A stretch of 64,000 nucleotides of DNA from Lautropia sp. (GCA_030527825.1 JAUNAC010000002.1:656444-720443), one strand, 5' to 3'; positions 9,520-19,853 are shown, counted from the stretch's first letter. Translations and numbers: made by a program. Notes: generated from the sequence alone by a model not told the origin.

Positions 9520-10776
9520 TTACAGATCGAGCAGCAGACGCGACGGATCTTCCAGCGCGTCCTTGATAGCCACCAGGAACAGGACAGCCTCCCGGCCATC
9601 GATGATGCGGTGGTCATACGACAGCGCCAGATAGTTGATCGGCCGGATGACCACCTGACCGTTTTCAACCACTGGCCGCTCCCGGGTAGCATGCACACCG
9701 AGAATGGCAGACTGCGGTGGGTTGATGATGGGTGTGGAAAGCATGGATCCGAAGACACCACCATTGGAGATGGAGAAGGTGCCGCCGCTAAGTTCTTCGA
9801 TGGTGATCTTGCCGGCCTGGGCCCGTTTTCCAAAATCTGCAATGGTCTGCTCGATCTGATGGAACGAGAGCTGATCGGCATTGCGAATCACGGGTACCAC
9901 CAGACCCCGCGGTGATCCTACGGCTACCCCGACATCAAAATAGCCATGGTAGACAATGTCATTGCCGTCGATGGACGCATTGACGATCGGAAATTTCTTC
10001 AGGGCATGAACGGCTGCCTTGACGAAGAAGCTCATGAAGCCCAGCCGGACACCGTGTTCCTTCTCGAATTTTTCCTGATACTTTTTGCGCAGCGACATGA
10101 CGGGCTGCATGTTGACCTCATTGAAGGTCGTCAGAATGGCATTGGTCTGCTGTGACTGCAGCAGACGCTCGGCGACCCGCTGGCGCAGACGCGACATGGG
10201 CACGCGCTGTTCCGGGCGGCCTTCCAGCACGCGGTTCAGGTCAACAGGTGTACGGGCAACCGGCAGTGCTGATGCTGTCGGGGTGGTGGCTGGCAGGGCT
10301 GCGGGTACCGAGGCCGGCGGAGTTGCCGTAGCGGCCAGTGCATCGGCCTTGGTAATTCGACCATCACGCCCACTGCCACTGACCGTTGCTGTACTGATCC
10401 CCTTTTCGGCCAGAATCTTGGCTGCAGCCGGCATGGCCAGATGGGTGCTTCCTGTCCCTGTCTGGGCAACGGGGGACGCAGCCTGAGGCGCAGCGGAGGC
10501 TGCTGGTGTGGCCGGGGCCGCCGCTGTGGCATTTGCATCTGTATCGATGATGGCAATCAGTTCATCGGCCACTACGGTGGCGCCATCACCTTTTTTTATG
10601 TCAGTCAACACACCAGCTGATGGCGCCGGCAGTTCCAACACGACCTTGTCGGTTTCAATATCGACCAGATTCTCGTCCCGGGAAACGGATTCGCCAATTT
10701 TCTTGTGCCATTGCAGCAGGGTTGCCTCAGCCACCGATTCGGATAGCTGCGGCACTTTGACTTCGATCTGAGCCAT
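9520..10776 (-). CDS. odhB: Dihydrolipoyl succinyltransferase (E2 of 2-oxoglutarate dehydrogenase)
   Basis: Core of the 2-oxoglutarate dehydrogenase complex; transfers succinyl from lipoyl to CoA. The 418-aa protein has one lipoyl domain with the modified Lys in ETDKVVLE (about K44), an Ala/Pro-rich linker (about 80-110), a peripheral subunit-binding domain ([11 protein letters not shown] region) and the acyltransferase domain ending with the catalytic [13 protein letters not shown] motif. It lies between odhA (97-base gap) and lpdA. Also called sucB. Confidence 0.95.
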   Translation of the reverse strand: MAQIEVKVPQLSESVAEATLLQWHKKIGESVSRDENLVDIETDKVVLELPAPSAGVLTDIKKGDGATVVADELIAIIDTDANATAAAPATPAASAAPQAASPVAQTGTGSTHLAMPAAAKILAEKGISTATVSGSGRDGRITKADALAATATPPASVPAALPATTPTASALPVARTPVDLNRVLEGRPEQRVPMSRLRQRVAERLLQSQQTNAILTTFNEVNMQPVMSLRKKYQEKFEKEHGVRLGFMSFFVKAAVHALKKFPIVNASIDGNDIVYHGYFDVGVAVGSPRGLVVPVIRNADQLSFHQIEQTIADFGKRAQAGKITIEELSGGTFSISNGGVFGSMLSTPIINPPQSAILGVHATRERPVVENGQVVIRPINYLALSYDHRIIDGREAVLFLVAIKDALEDPSRLLLDL

Positions 10777-10873
10777 TTAGGAGGAACTCCGAATAACTTT
10801 GAAAAATGGATGATTCATGGAACACCCTGTTCCGGGCAGCTGCCAGAAGCCGGATGTTCCCGACGAATGTTGA

Positions 10874-13741
10874 TCAGGCGTGCTTGTCCTTGGCACCGCG
10901 GGAGCGGCCATGACCACCGAACGCATGGTCCAGAAGCTCCTTCTGCTGGGCAAAATGCTTGTCATAGTAGCCAACGGCCGGAGACGCCGAGGCAGGCCGA
11001 CCGGCATAGGAGAGCTTCTGGCTGTCCAGGAGCACATCTTCCAGGTGATGCTGGAGGAAGAACCACGCTCCCTGGTTCTGCGGTTCGTCCTGACACCAGA
11101 CAACCTGGGTCGCGTTCGGATAGCGTTTGAATTCGGTTTCGAACGCTTTATGAGGAAATGGATAAAGCTGCTCGATGCGTACCAGGGCAACTTCGCTTTC
11201 CAGCTCGCGGACACGGCGCTCAGCCAGCAAATCGTAATAGACACGGCCACTGCAAAAGATCACCCGCTTAACTTTGGCAGGGTCTGTGTTAGGGTCAGGG
11301 AGAATCGTCTGGAAGTGGCCGTGGGCCAGATCTTTCAGCGATGAGATCGCTTCCTTATGACGTAGCAATGACTTGGGAGTCATCAGAACCAGTGGTTTTC
11401 GGAATGGCCGGATGAGCTGGCGACGAAGCGCGTGAAAGATCTGGGCAGGCGTCGTGGGCTGCAGCACCTGCATATTATTTTCGGCACATAACTGCAGAAA
11501 GCGTTCCAGACGGGCAGACGAGTGTTCCGGTCCTTGCCCTTCATAGCCGTGGGGGAGCATCAAGGTCAAGCCGCAAGCGCGTCCCCACTTGGTTTCGCCC
11601 GAAGAAATAAACTGGTCAATGACGACCTGGGCACCATTGACAAAGTCGCCAAACTGCGCTTCCCAGATGACCAGACTGTTTGGCTCGGCACTGGCATAAC
11701 CATATTCGAATGCCAATACGGCTTCTTCGGAAAGCACGGAATCGATGACGATAAACTGTGCCTGGTCTTCCGTGACGTGCTGGAGAGGAATGTAACTGCC
11801 CTGATCATATCGTTCCCGGTTCTGGTCATGGAGCACAGCATGACGATGCGAGAAGGTGCCCCGTCCCGAATCCTGTCCAGACAGGCGCACCGGATAGCCC
11901 GCGGCCACCAGGGAGGCGAATGCCAGGTGTTCGGCCATGCCCCAGTCCAGCGGCTGCTCGCCCAGCGCCATGGCACGCCGGTCTGCAATCACTTTCTGTA
12001 CCAGCGGGTGCAGCTTGAAGCCTTCAGGGACTTCGCTGATTTTTTCTCCCAGGCGCTTGAGTTCACTAAGCGGGAGACCGGTATCACCGGCATCTGTCCA
12101 TTTCCGGTTCAGGAAATGGCTCCAGTCAGAAGCAAAACGGCGATGATTGGTGATAACCGGATCAACCGTATGCTTGCCGGCGTCCATCGCGTCACGGTAT
12201 GCCGTGACCAGCTGGTCAGCGTATCCCGCCACAATAGTGCCCTGGGCTTCCAGGCGGTCGGCATAAAGTCTACGCGTGCCAGGATGTGCGGCAATCCGCT
12301 TGTACATCAAAGGTTGAGTAACCGACGGGGTATCCTGTTCATTGTGACCCAGCTTGCGGAAGCAGACAATGTCGACCACAACGTCCTTGCGGAAACGCAT
12401 CCGGTAGTCAAGAGCCAGGTGAGTCACAAAAACCACGGCCTCAGGATCATCGCCATTAACATGAAAGACCGGCGCTTCGATGGATTTCACGACGTCGGTG
12501 CAATACAGCGTTGAGCGTGCATCGCGTGCGTCAGATGTCGTAAAACCGATCTGGTTATTAATGACAATGTGCAGCGTGCCACGCGTGCCATAGCCACGAG
12601 TTTCGGTCAGATTCAGCGTTTCCATTACGACCCCTTGCCCGGCAAAGGCTGCATCTCCGTGCACCAGGACCGAGGCAACGTCGGAGCCATCACGGTCACC
12701 ACGGCGTACCTGCCGCGCCTTGGTGGAGCCTTCAACGACTGGGTCGACGATTTCAAGATGGGACGGGTTAAAGGCCAACGACAGATGTATTGGCCCCCCA
12801 GGGGTCGATACGTCGCTCGAAAAGCCCTGATGGTATTTGACGTCCCCGCTTGGCAGATCAGCGGCATGTTTACCTTCAAATTCGGCAAACAGATCACGAG
12901 GCATTTTGCCCAGGACATTGACCAGCAAATTGAGTCGGCCACGGTGCGCCGAGCCGATAACCAGCTCCTGCAACCCCTGTTTGCCTGCCTCGCGCACCAG
13001 CTCGTCCATGGCAGCGATGAAACTCTCCCCCCCTTCCAGCGAAAAGCGTTTCTGTCCGACGTAGCGGGTATGCAGATAGCGTTCCAGCCCTTCAGCGGCA
13101 GTCAGGCGTTCGAGAATGCGTTTTTTCTGTTCGGCATCATAACCAAACCGTCCCCGTACTGACTCCAGTCGCTCCTGGATCCAGCGCTTGGCGGTTGGAT
13201 CAGAAATATGCATGAATTCAGCGCCGATGGTTCCACAGTACGTATCGCGCAGCGCCTGAAGAATGTCCCGCAGTGGCGCATTATCAAAACCGAAGAACGT
13301 ATTGGCTGCTGAATAAATGTGGGCGTGATCACCTTCGGAAAACCCATAGAAACCAGGAGAGAGTTCTGGAATCTCAGGGCGCTCCTGTCGCTTGAGCGGA
13401 TCCAGGTCGGCATGCCGCGCACCCAGCCAGCGATAGGCTGCAATCAGCTGAGCAACGTGAATCTGTTTGCGGGCAGATTCGCTGTCGCTGCCTCCCATCT
13501 GCTGTGGCTGGAGACCGCCATTCCGGGCACGTTCCGCAAAGGACTGCACGATAGGGGCGTGTGCAATATCGCGCGTCTCAGGATTACCATCCGAGGCAGG
13601 CAATGATTGCAGGTTGTCAAAATACACACGCCAGGACTCGTCGACCGAGGCGGGATTCTGGAGGTAGCTTTCGTACAGTTCTTCGACGAAAGGGGCATTG
13701 CCGCCGAACAAATAAGAGTTCTGGCGATAGGCGCTCATCAT
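10874..13741 (-). CDS. odhA: 2-oxoglutarate dehydrogenase E1
   Basis: Thiamine-diphosphate E1 that decarboxylates 2-oxoglutarate and succinylates the lipoyl arm of OdhB. The start ATG 13741 is chosen because AGGTG lies 8 bases upstream and the protein then begins MMSAYRQNSYLFGGN, typical of this family; it gives 955 aa. Visible motifs include the ThDP-binding GSAHRGRLNLLVN region, HGDAAFAGQGVV, the His-rich NNQIGFTTS and FGDFVNGAQVVIDQF in the pyrimidine domain. First gene of odhA-odhB-lpdA. Also called sucA. A frame extension to 13951 overlaps the promoter region and is not favoured. Confidence 0.95.
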   Translation of the reverse strand: MMSAYRQNSYLFGGNAPFVEELYESYLQNPASVDESWRVYFDNLQSLPASDGNPETRDIAHAPIVQSFAERARNGGLQPQQMGGSDSESARKQIHVAQLIAAYRWLGARHADLDPLKRQERPEIPELSPGFYGFSEGDHAHIYSAANTFFGFDNAPLRDILQALRDTYCGTIGAEFMHISDPTAKRWIQERLESVRGRFGYDAEQKKRILERLTAAEGLERYLHTRYVGQKRFSLEGGESFIAAMDELVREAGKQGLQELVIGSAHRGRLNLLVNVLGKMPRDLFAEFEGKHAADLPSGDVKYHQGFSSDVSTPGGPIHLSLAFNPSHLEIVDPVVEGSTKARQVRRGDRDGSDVASVLVHGDAAFAGQGVVMETLNLTETRGYGTRGTLHIVINNQIGFTTSDARDARSTLYCTDVVKSIEAPVFHVNGDDPEAVVFVTHLALDYRMRFRKDVVVDIVCFRKLGHNEQDTPSVTQPLMYKRIAAHPGTRRLYADRLEAQGTIVAGYADQLVTAYRDAMDAGKHTVDPVITNHRRFASDWSHFLNRKWTDAGDTGLPLSELKRLGEKISEVPEGFKLHPLVQKVIADRRAMALGEQPLDWGMAEHLAFASLVAAGYPVRLSGQDSGRGTFSHRHAVLHDQNRERYDQGSYIPLQHVTEDQAQFIVIDSVLSEEAVLAFEYGYASAEPNSLVIWEAQFGDFVNGAQVVIDQFISSGETKWGRACGLTLMLPHGYEGQGPEHSSARLERFLQLCAENNMQVLQPTTPAQIFHALRRQLIRPFRKPLVLMTPKSLLRHKEAISSLKDLAHGHFQTILPDPNTDPAKVKRVIFCSGRVYYDLLAERRVRELESEVALVRIEQLYPFPHKAFETEFKRYPNATQVVWCQDEPQNQGAWFFLQHHLEDVLLDSQKLSYAGRPASASPAVGYYDKHFAQQKELLDHAFGGHGRSRGAKDKHA

Positions 13742-13889
13742 ATTTGCTTCACCTGTCAAACGAGTTTCTCGTTGAAGCTGTGCCGGGATGACCTCCCGGA
13801 TCACATGCAGACCCTGGTTTTCAGGATCTACATGCAGCAACCGGCCGATCCTTCCGTCCGGCCCAGCGAGACTGAAATTGCCAGCCCGC

Positions 13890-13918
13890 ATAATAGCATC
13901 GCACTGCCAGCCGTTCAG
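13890..13918 (-). promoter_or_regulatory. Candidate promoter of odhA-odhB-lpdA
   Basis: On the minus strand a good -10 TATTAT (13895-13890) stands 17 bases after a weak -35 CTGAAC (13918-13913). It would give a leader of about 145 bases before odhA. The weak -35 suggests activator dependence or a wrong call. Confidence 0.3.
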
Positions 13919-13937
13919 CGTGCCGATTGCATCATAC

Positions 13938-13949
13938 GGGGTTAACCCC
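13938..13949. repeat. 12-bp perfect palindrome upstream of odhA
   Basis: GGGGTTAACCCC, perfectly self-complementary, 20 bases upstream of the candidate odhA -35 element. It has the form of a dimeric regulator site. Confidence 0.45.
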
Positions 13950-14003
13950 AAGAAGGTACAGCAACAGCGCCTATCGCTAAACGGCGTTACGCTCTAAAGG
14001 GGT

Positions 14004-14336
14004 TCAGCGTAGTATGCGCAACAACGTACGCAGCTGCTGTACTTCCTCCAGCAGATCCGCCGTCATGGCCGCCAGTTGGGGGTCTGCGTCAAAGATGCGC
14101 TCCAGATCTGCAATGCGACGAGTTCGCATGATGCCGTGACCGGGAAAACGCCACGCACGAACGTCACTGTTTTCGGGCGCCAGCTGCTCAGTCAGCGGCA
14201 CAACCCCACTACGTACGTGGTCTGTGACCCAGGTTTCACTGACATTGCAGGCATGGGCAAACTGGGTAATGCTGAGCGTGTGATGTTCGAGTAGCTCGTA
14301 GCCGTCCATATTTTCTTGAATGCTATCGTTTTTCAT
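14004..14336 (-). CDS. cbpM: Chaperone modulator CbpM
   Basis: Small MerR-like helical protein (110 aa) that binds the J-domain of CbpA and blocks its interaction with DnaK. The segment LSITQFAHACNVSETWVTDHVRSGVV is a winged-helix/MerR-like N-terminal fold, followed by a helical C-terminus. Its ATG overlaps the cbpA stop by 4 bases (ATGA), so it is translationally coupled to its target, the standard cbpA-cbpM arrangement. Confidence 0.88.
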   Translation of the reverse strand: MKNDSIQENMDGYELLEHHTLSITQFAHACNVSETWVTDHVRSGVVPLTEQLAPENSDVRAWRFPGHGIMRTRRIADLERIFDADPQLAAMTADLLEEVQQLRTLLRILR

Positions 14337-15298
14337 GCAGCCCCCTCCCCCGGTTGCGTTGCCTGCCCAAAGGCTTTTGCGAGAGTCCTATAGGCATCGC
14401 GCTGAGCCTCGTTATCAGGCACGGGAATGCTGATATCTAACAACAGATATAGGTCGCCAGGCTCGCGGGCCGGCAATCCTTTACCCCGGATACGTAATTT
14501 TCGATCAGCCTGGCTGCCAGCCGGTACATTGATCTCAAAAGTGCCCGCCAGCGTACTAAACGATACGGGCCCACCTAGCGCCGCCTGCCAGGGTGTGACC
14601 TGGACATGCTGATACACATCCTTTCCAACGGTATACCAGCGTTTGTCCTGTACGAACTGTACCTGCAGGAGTAGATCTCCCGCTTCTCCCTTGCCTATGC
14701 CAGGCTGTCCCTTGCCAGCCAGGCGAATCAGCTGGCCTTCGCGCACCCCTTTGGGAATGTTGACCTGTAGTTCACGCACGCGCTCATGGGCGTGGCCCTG
14801 CTTATCCAGCTCGACTGTTTGGAGCGCAAGCGTACGCTGAGTACCGCTATAGCTTTCCGGGACACTCATTTCGATAGTGGCGTGCTGATCACTGCCCCGC
14901 TGATCGTGTGAAGGTCCACCACGCCGAAATGACTGACCACGGCCAAAAAGTTCTTCAAAGAAACTGCTATAGCCAGCACCGGCCTGTGCACCATTGCCAA
15001 AACCACTGAAATCGCCATAGCCGCCGTGCGGTGACCCGCCCTGCCAGTCTGGCGGTGCCCGGAATCCACCCTGGCTAAATTGACTGGCATCTCCTAACTG
15101 GTCATAGGCAGCCCTACGCTCCGGATCAGATAGCACTGTATTGGCTTCATTGATTTCCGACATTCGGCTAGCCGCGTCCGGTTCTTTGCTGACGTCTGGG
15201 TGATATTTTCTGGCCAGTCGACGATAGGATTTCTTGATCTCGTCGGCACTTGCGTTTTTCTTGACCCCGAGAATTTTGTAGTAATCCTTGTAATCCAA
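14333..15298 (-). CDS. cbpA: Curved DNA-binding co-chaperone CbpA (DnaJ family), TTG start
   Basis: J-domain co-chaperone of DnaK that also binds DNA in enterics. The J-domain starts at residue 2 (DYKDYYKILGV) with the HPD motif at about 33-35; a Gly/Phe-rich linker follows, then the two beta-barrel C-terminal domains, with no zinc finger, which separates CbpA from DnaJ. The natural N-terminus coincides with a TTG at 15298, preceded by GGAG 7 bases upstream; the only in-frame ATG (15373) would add 25 unrelated residues. With TTG the protein is 321 aa. Coupled to cbpM. Confidence 0.88.
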   Translation of the reverse strand: MDYKDYYKILGVKKNASADEIKKSYRRLARKYHPDVSKEPDAASRMSEINEANTVLSDPERRAAYDQLGDASQFSQGGFRAPPDWQGGSPHGGYGDFSGFGNGAQAGAGYSSFFEELFGRGQSFRRGGPSHDQRGSDQHATIEMSVPESYSGTQRTLALQTVELDKQGHAHERVRELQVNIPKGVREGQLIRLAGKGQPGIGKGEAGDLLLQVQFVQDKRWYTVGKDVYQHVQVTPWQAALGGPVSFSTLAGTFEINVPAGSQADRKLRIRGKGLPAREPGDLYLLLDISIPVPDNEAQRDAYRTLAKAFGQATQPGEGAA

Positions 15299-15470
15299 GC
15301 GAACTCCCTGAAAAATGGGGAAACAGTCTCTATTGTGACGCAAATGGACATCATTGACACTGCCCAATAGCACGGGCTAGGGGCTTGGTGCCTAGCGGTC
15401 TAGGTCGCCTCCCTCCGGATGGGCGTTGTATTAATTCCCCTTTCTTTTTCCGGCTTCATCCAACGCCAGT

Positions 15471-15500
15471 TTGAAATCGTTCACAATGGCAGCATACAAG
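15471..15500 (+). promoter_or_regulatory. Candidate promoter of the AAE transporter gene
   Basis: TTGAAA (15471-15476) and TACAAG (15495-15500) with 18-base spacing, 20 bases before the start codon; moderate match only. Confidence 0.3.
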
Positions 15501-15520
15501 CCCGCCATTGAGGAACTTTC

Positions 15521-17113
15521 ATGTCAGAATTGGCGAATTTCCTGTCGAACCAACCCATGCTGGCCTTGTTTGCTACGATTGCATTAGGGCACACGGCCGG
15601 TGCTATTAGCGTGGGCGGATTCTCTCTGGGATCTGGAGCAGTTCTCTTTGTTGGCCTTGCAATTGGTGCCTTTGCTCCAGGATCTGCCATGCCTGCTAGC
15701 CTGGGGGCACTCGGGCTATTGCTATTTCTCTATGGCGTGGGACTGGCCTACGGTAAACAATTCTTCGATGGCCTGACCAGCCCGCTCGGACTACGCGCTA
15801 ACCTGGCTTCTATCATCGGGGTTCTGGTCATGACGTTGATGACCGTCCTCTCCGTCTGGCTCTTTCCACAGACTTCGTTACCCGAGGTACTGGGTGTCTT
15901 TGCAGGTGCCGGTACCAGTACGTCTGCCCTGCAGGCGGCGATGGCTCTGACCGAAAACAATTTGCCTGCTACGGGATATTCAGTGGCGTATCCATTCGGT
16001 GTAGCGATTCCCATTCTTGTAATTGGACTTTATAACCTGCTGGCGCGTCCCCAGATCGCCCCGCAGGAGCGTATCTCACTGAAAATGTATGCGGTACGGC
16101 TCGAAAATGCTTATGTGGCTGGCAAGACCTTGATTGAGCTGGCAGGCTGGCTACCTGATGGCGTAGCCGCTTCCACGGTCTACCGGAACGGCCAGGCACA
16201 TTCAGCCGAAGTTCATGGCCCGTTGCAGATAGGCGATGTCATTTTGATTACAGGTATCGACATAGAGCGGATGGGTGAAGCCGAAAAGATGCTTGGCAAG
16301 CATGTAGGAGACACCTTTCGGCGCAGTCACGGTGAGCTGGATTATCTGCGTCTGTTTGTCTCAAACCCCAAGCTGGCAGGTAAAAGCATTCGAGAGGTCA
16401 AGCAGATGCTGAATTTTGAGGCCAGTTTTCTGCATGTGCGCCGTGTCGATGAAGATATCAGCGTTAACCAGGATCTGTTGCTGGAGGTCGGTGATCAGAT
16501 TGGTGTTTTGGCCAACATCAACCATATAGCTGATTTGCGGCGGGTCTTTGGTGATTCCGTCCGGGCTAGCGGAGATATTAGTTTCATCGGTATTGGTCTG
16601 GGTGCAGCCATGGGTCTGGGGTTGGGGAGCATCCCGATTTCGGTGCCCGGCATGGGGCGTTTCACACTGGGTTTTGCCGGACTGCTGCTCATGGCCCTTT
16701 TTTTAGGCAAGCTGCGCAAAAGCGGACCGATCACCTGGACAATGCCTGTACCGGCCAACCTGGCGTTGCGGAACTTCGGACTGTCACTTTTTCTCGCTCA
16801 GGTTGGTATGTCTTCAGGCCAGAATTTTGTGCAGACTGTTATTCACAGCGGTATCTATCTGGCAATGGGGATTGGCTGTGTAGCAGTTCTGAGCCTGACC
16901 GTGTTGCTGATTTGTCTGCATGTTTTCAAAATGCCCTTCGACCTGGCCGTGGGCACCATGGCTGGCGCTACGGGTAATCCAGCCATCATCGCCTTTGCTA
17001 GTCGCACGCTTGGCACTGACAAGCCCGATATTGGCTATGCCATGATCTTTCCATCCATGACGATTTTGAAAATTATCATCGTACATATACTTGGGGCCAT
17101 CCTCGGGGGGTAG
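15521..17113 (+). CDS. AAE-family transporter (aspartate:alanine exchanger type, two RCK_C domains)
   Basis: Inner-membrane transporter of 530 aa. Two Asp-Al_Ex membrane domains (about residues 10-180 and 360-530, each with about five helices) flank two cytosolic TrkA-C/RCK_C-like domains (about 195-345; segments MYAVRLENAYVAGKTLIEL and LRLFVSNPKLAGKSIREV). The pseudo-duplicated signatures FAGAGTSTSALQAA and AGATGNPAIIAFASRTLG occur in each half. The family contains the aspartate:alanine antiporter and YidE/YbjL proteins; substrate cannot be inferred from sequence alone. A GAGGA Shine-Dalgarno precedes ATG 15521. The gene stands alone, divergent from cbpA. Confidence 0.82.
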   Translation: MSELANFLSNQPMLALFATIALGHTAGAISVGGFSLGSGAVLFVGLAIGAFAPGSAMPASLGALGLLLFLYGVGLAYGKQFFDGLTSPLGLRANLASIIGVLVMTLMTVLSVWLFPQTSLPEVLGVFAGAGTSTSALQAAMALTENNLPATGYSVAYPFGVAIPILVIGLYNLLARPQIAPQERISLKMYAVRLENAYVAGKTLIELAGWLPDGVAASTVYRNGQAHSAEVHGPLQIGDVILITGIDIERMGEAEKMLGKHVGDTFRRSHGELDYLRLFVSNPKLAGKSIREVKQMLNFEASFLHVRRVDEDISVNQDLLLEVGDQIGVLANINHIADLRRVFGDSVRASGDISFIGIGLGAAMGLGLGSIPISVPGMGRFTLGFAGLLLMALFLGKLRKSGPITWTMPVPANLALRNFGLSLFLAQVGMSSGQNFVQTVIHSGIYLAMGIGCVAVLSLTVLLICLHVFKMPFDLAVGTMAGATGNPAIIAFASRTLGTDKPDIGYAMIFPSMTILKIIIVHILGAILGG

Positions 17114-17443
17114 GAAACAAAACCGGACCGCAGCGACTGCACGCCGTTCCAGTTAGCTGATGTGATGGGGGATGGGCTGTGGAGAGTGATAAAATGCCTC
17201 ACAAGACTGTGCCCGCCTCGCTTCCATGGCTATCCTCTGCCTGGTGCCCGCTACCGGATCAGTAGCCCGTCTCTCCGATATGGGCCTCTCACCAGCATAC
17301 GGTGGAATTGTGATCAGTAACACGTGCAACAAGCTAACGGACCATGATGATCACGAACATGGGCTATCGTTGCTTCCATTTGCACCCGATGGCAGTTGCT
17401 GGCCATTTGTCTTACAATGCCCGATTGAACTGAAAGGGTACGC
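17114..17443 (+). other. Intergenic region, 330 bases
   Basis: Between the transporter and the isochorismatase-fold gene. No convincing coding sequence; a short open frame from 17226 lacks a ribosome site and overlaps the next gene out of frame. TACAAT at 17413-17418 could be the -10 of the downstream gene but has no clear -35. Confidence 0.5.
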
Positions 17444-18280
17444 ATGCCTCCCTCGACGCTTGTGCTGATTGTTGACCCGCAGAATGATTTCTGCGATTTA
17501 CCTGCCAACAAGGACAACATATCCGGACAACTGGTATTTCCATCATTGCCCGTATTTGGAGCACATGCCGATATGATGCGTCTAGCTGGCTGGCTGGATA
17601 ATAATGTCAGTCGCATTGACGAAGTGGTCATCACTCTCGACTCTCATCAATATTTCGATATTGCCCATCCCGACTGCTGGCGTACAGGCAACGGAGGAAT
17701 GATTGCCCCGTTCACCCCAATTTCATCGGCGAGCGTGCGTGCTGGTCAATTCCGCACCGCAGATCCAGCATTTCAGGATGACGCGCTGAAATACCTGGAA
17801 GCTTTGGAATTACGAGGCCGTTATACTCACATGGTCTGGCCTGTCCATTGTCAATTGGGTAGTTGGGGGCATGGCATTCATTATGCTGTCCTTGGATCTT
17901 TGGAGCGATGGCAGCGGCAGAGACTGCGAGCCGTCACTTCAGTCATCAAGGGAACCAATCCCTATACGGAACACTATAGTGCCTTGCAGGCCGAAATACC
18001 CGATCCGGCAGATCCTAGTACCCAGCTGAATACTCACCTCATTGATCGGATCTCGGCCGCCGAACGCGTGATAATCGCCGGCGAGGCGAGCAGCCATTGT
18101 GTAGCTTACACGGTACGGGATCTTTTTTTACATTTGCCAGCGAAAAATCTTGAAAGCTTTGTGCTGTTGACGGACTGCATGAGCCCTGTCTCGGGGTTTG
18201 AAATTCAGCATGCTGAATTCCTGGAGGAAGCACGTTCTCGTGGTGTTTCGCTGCGCAGTAGCCAGAATTTCAGCCTCTGA
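17444..18280 (+). CDS. Isochorismatase-family cysteine hydrolase (nicotinamidase-like)
   Basis: 278-aa cytosolic hydrolase of the isochorismatase/nicotinamidase fold. The catalytic triad is visible: Asp in VDPQNDFC (D11), Lys in SVIKGTNPY (about K169) and Cys in GEASSHCVAYT (about C219). The metal-site region DSHQYFDIAHP (about 66-76) and the VWPVHC segment fit the nicotinamidase subgroup, which deamidates nicotinamide to nicotinate in NAD salvage. It is longer than E. coli PncA (about 213 aa), so another amide substrate is possible. An AAAGGG Shine-Dalgarno lies 6 bases before the start. Confidence 0.75.
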   Translation: MPPSTLVLIVDPQNDFCDLPANKDNISGQLVFPSLPVFGAHADMMRLAGWLDNNVSRIDEVVITLDSHQYFDIAHPDCWRTGNGGMIAPFTPISSASVRAGQFRTADPAFQDDALKYLEALELRGRYTHMVWPVHCQLGSWGHGIHYAVLGSLERWQRQRLRAVTSVIKGTNPYTEHYSALQAEIPDPADPSTQLNTHLIDRISAAERVIIAGEASSHCVAYTVRDLFLHLPAKNLESFVLLTDCMSPVSGFEIQHAEFLEEARSRGVSLRSSQNFSL

Positions 18281-18459
18281 CGCCGGCGGGGTCACCACAG
18301 CCAGAGGTGGTGGCACATCGGGCCAGCTACCTTGGGTCTGGCCGCGCTGAGATCAAGACATGAAAGGGGGCGTCTAGCCAACCTGTAGCAGACTGGCCCC
18401 GTATCCATCCGGTGTGGTTGGCGCATCATCTGACGGATGAAAACACCCGGGTTATCCGA

Positions 18460-18486
18460 GGGCAGACAAATAATCTCCGTCTGCCC
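18460..18486 (-). terminator. Stem-loop after gltA, possible terminator
   Basis: Perfect 8-bp arms GGGCAGAC (18460-18467) and GTCTGCCC (18479-18486) around an 11-base loop, 18 bases past the gltA stop. It has no clear U-run, so factor-dependent ending or mRNA 3' protection is as likely as intrinsic termination. Confidence 0.4.
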
Positions 18487-18503
18487 TGGAACCTTCCACC
18501 CGT

Positions 18504-19853
18504 TTAGTGCGGTGACGATTCCCAACTGTACGTGGACAGCTTGGTGGATGGCGTCGTGATTTTGCGTTTGGTCTGGCCGACATAAAGCTGGCGTGGGCGA
18601 CCAATCTTCTGCTCAGGATCACCCAACATTTCACTCCATTGCGCAATCCAGCCTACCGTCCGAGCTAATGCAAAGATGCAGGTAAACATGCTAGTGGGTA
18701 TACCCATGGCGCGCTGTACGATGCCCGAATAGAAGTCCACATTCGGATACAGTTTGCGCGAGACGAAATATTCATCTTCCAGCGCAATCTTTTCAAGCGT
18801 ACGTGCCAGTTTGAAGAGCGGGTCATTCTCCAATCCAAGCTCAGCAAGCACTTCGGAACATGTCTGCTGCATCAGTTTTGCCCTCGGATCATAGTTCTTG
18901 TAGACACGATGTCCGAAACCCATCAATTTAACCCCAGACTCCTTGTCTTTGACCTTGTTGATGAATTCTCCAATCTTCTCAACCCCTCCTTGGGCAAGGA
19001 TGTCCTCCAGCATGAGCAGGGCTGCTTCATTAGCCCCGCCGTGCGCAGGTCCCCAGAGCGTCGCAATACCCGCTGCGATACAGGCAAAAGGATTGGCCCC
19101 CGACGATCCCGCCAAACGTACGGTTGACGTCGACGCATTCTGTTCATGGTCGGCGTGCAAAATCAGGATCCGGTCCAGCGCACGAACCAGCACCTCGTTC
19201 GGCATGTATTCGTCACACGGTGTCGAAAACATCAGATGCATGAAATTGGCCGTGTAGCTGAGCTTGTTGCGCGGATAGGCAAAAGGCTGGCCAATAGAGT
19301 ATTTGTAAGCCATGGCAACCAGAGTCGGCATTTTGGCGATGAGCCGTATGGATGCAACCTGGCGATGTTCTTCCTTGGAGATGTCAAGCGAGTCATGGTA
19401 AAAGGCCGAGAGCGCCCCCACACAGGCGACCAGAATGGACATGGGGTGTGCATCCCGTCGAAAGCCGGTGAAAAAACGCGACATCTGTTCGTGAAGCATC
19501 GTGTGATGGGTCACGACATAGTCAAAGCTGGCTTTTTCCTGAGGGGACGGGAGCTCTCCCTTGAGCAGCAAATGGCAGACGTCCAGATAGTCGCAATGTT
19601 CGGCCAGATCTTGAATGGGATAGCCACGATAGAGCAGTTCGCCCTTGTCGCCATCAATGTAGGTGATGGCTGATTCGCAGGCCCCTGTCGACATAAAACC
19701 TGGGTCAAAGGTGAATTTCCCGGTATTGGCATAAAGCTTGCGGATATCAATGACGTCCGGCCCAAGCGTCCCTTTGTAGACGGGGAATTCGGCACTGGCA
19801 GAACCATCCGAGAACGACAGTGAGGCGGTATAGGCAGGTTTGTTGGTTGTCAT
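18504..19853 (-). CDS. gltA: Citrate synthase (hexameric, type II)
   Basis: Condenses acetyl-CoA and oxaloacetate to citrate, the entry step of the TCA cycle. The 449-aa protein carries the active-site segments [12 protein letters not shown] (His), [12 protein letters not shown] (His) and [13 protein letters not shown] (Asp), and [14 protein letters not shown]. Length and N-terminal beta-strand region fit the Gram-negative NADH-sensitive hexameric enzyme. It is the last gene of sdhC-D-A-B-sdhE-gltA, starting 41 bases after sdhE. Confidence 0.96.
   Translation of the reverse strand: MTTNKPAYTASLSFSDGSASAEFPVYKGTLGPDVIDIRKLYANTGKFTFDPGFMSTGACESAITYIDGDKGELLYRGYPIQDLAEHCDYLDVCHLLLKGELPSPQEKASFDYVVTHHTMLHEQMSRFFTGFRRDAHPMSILVACVGALSAFYHDSLDISKEEHRQVASIRLIAKMPTLVAMAYKYSIGQPFAYPRNKLSYTANFMHLMFSTPCDEYMPNEVLVRALDRILILHADHEQNASTSTVRLAGSSGANPFACIAAGIATLWGPAHGGANEAALLMLEDILAQGGVEKIGEFINKVKDKESGVKLMGFGHRVYKNYDPRAKLMQQTCSEVLAELGLENDPLFKLARTLEKIALEDEYFVSRKLYPNVDFYSGIVQRAMGIPTSMFTCIFALARTVGWIAQWSEMLGDPEQKIGRPRQLYVGQTKRKITTPSTKLSTYSWESSPH

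Noticed and set aside
9501..9881. N-terminal extension of lpdA into odhB
   Set aside because: The frame is open but antisense-like in composition, unlike any Lpd, and a good ribosome site precedes ATG 9500.
17226..17468. 80-codon frame before the isochorismatase-fold gene
   Set aside because: No ribosome site, atypical composition, and it overlaps the start of the real gene in another frame.
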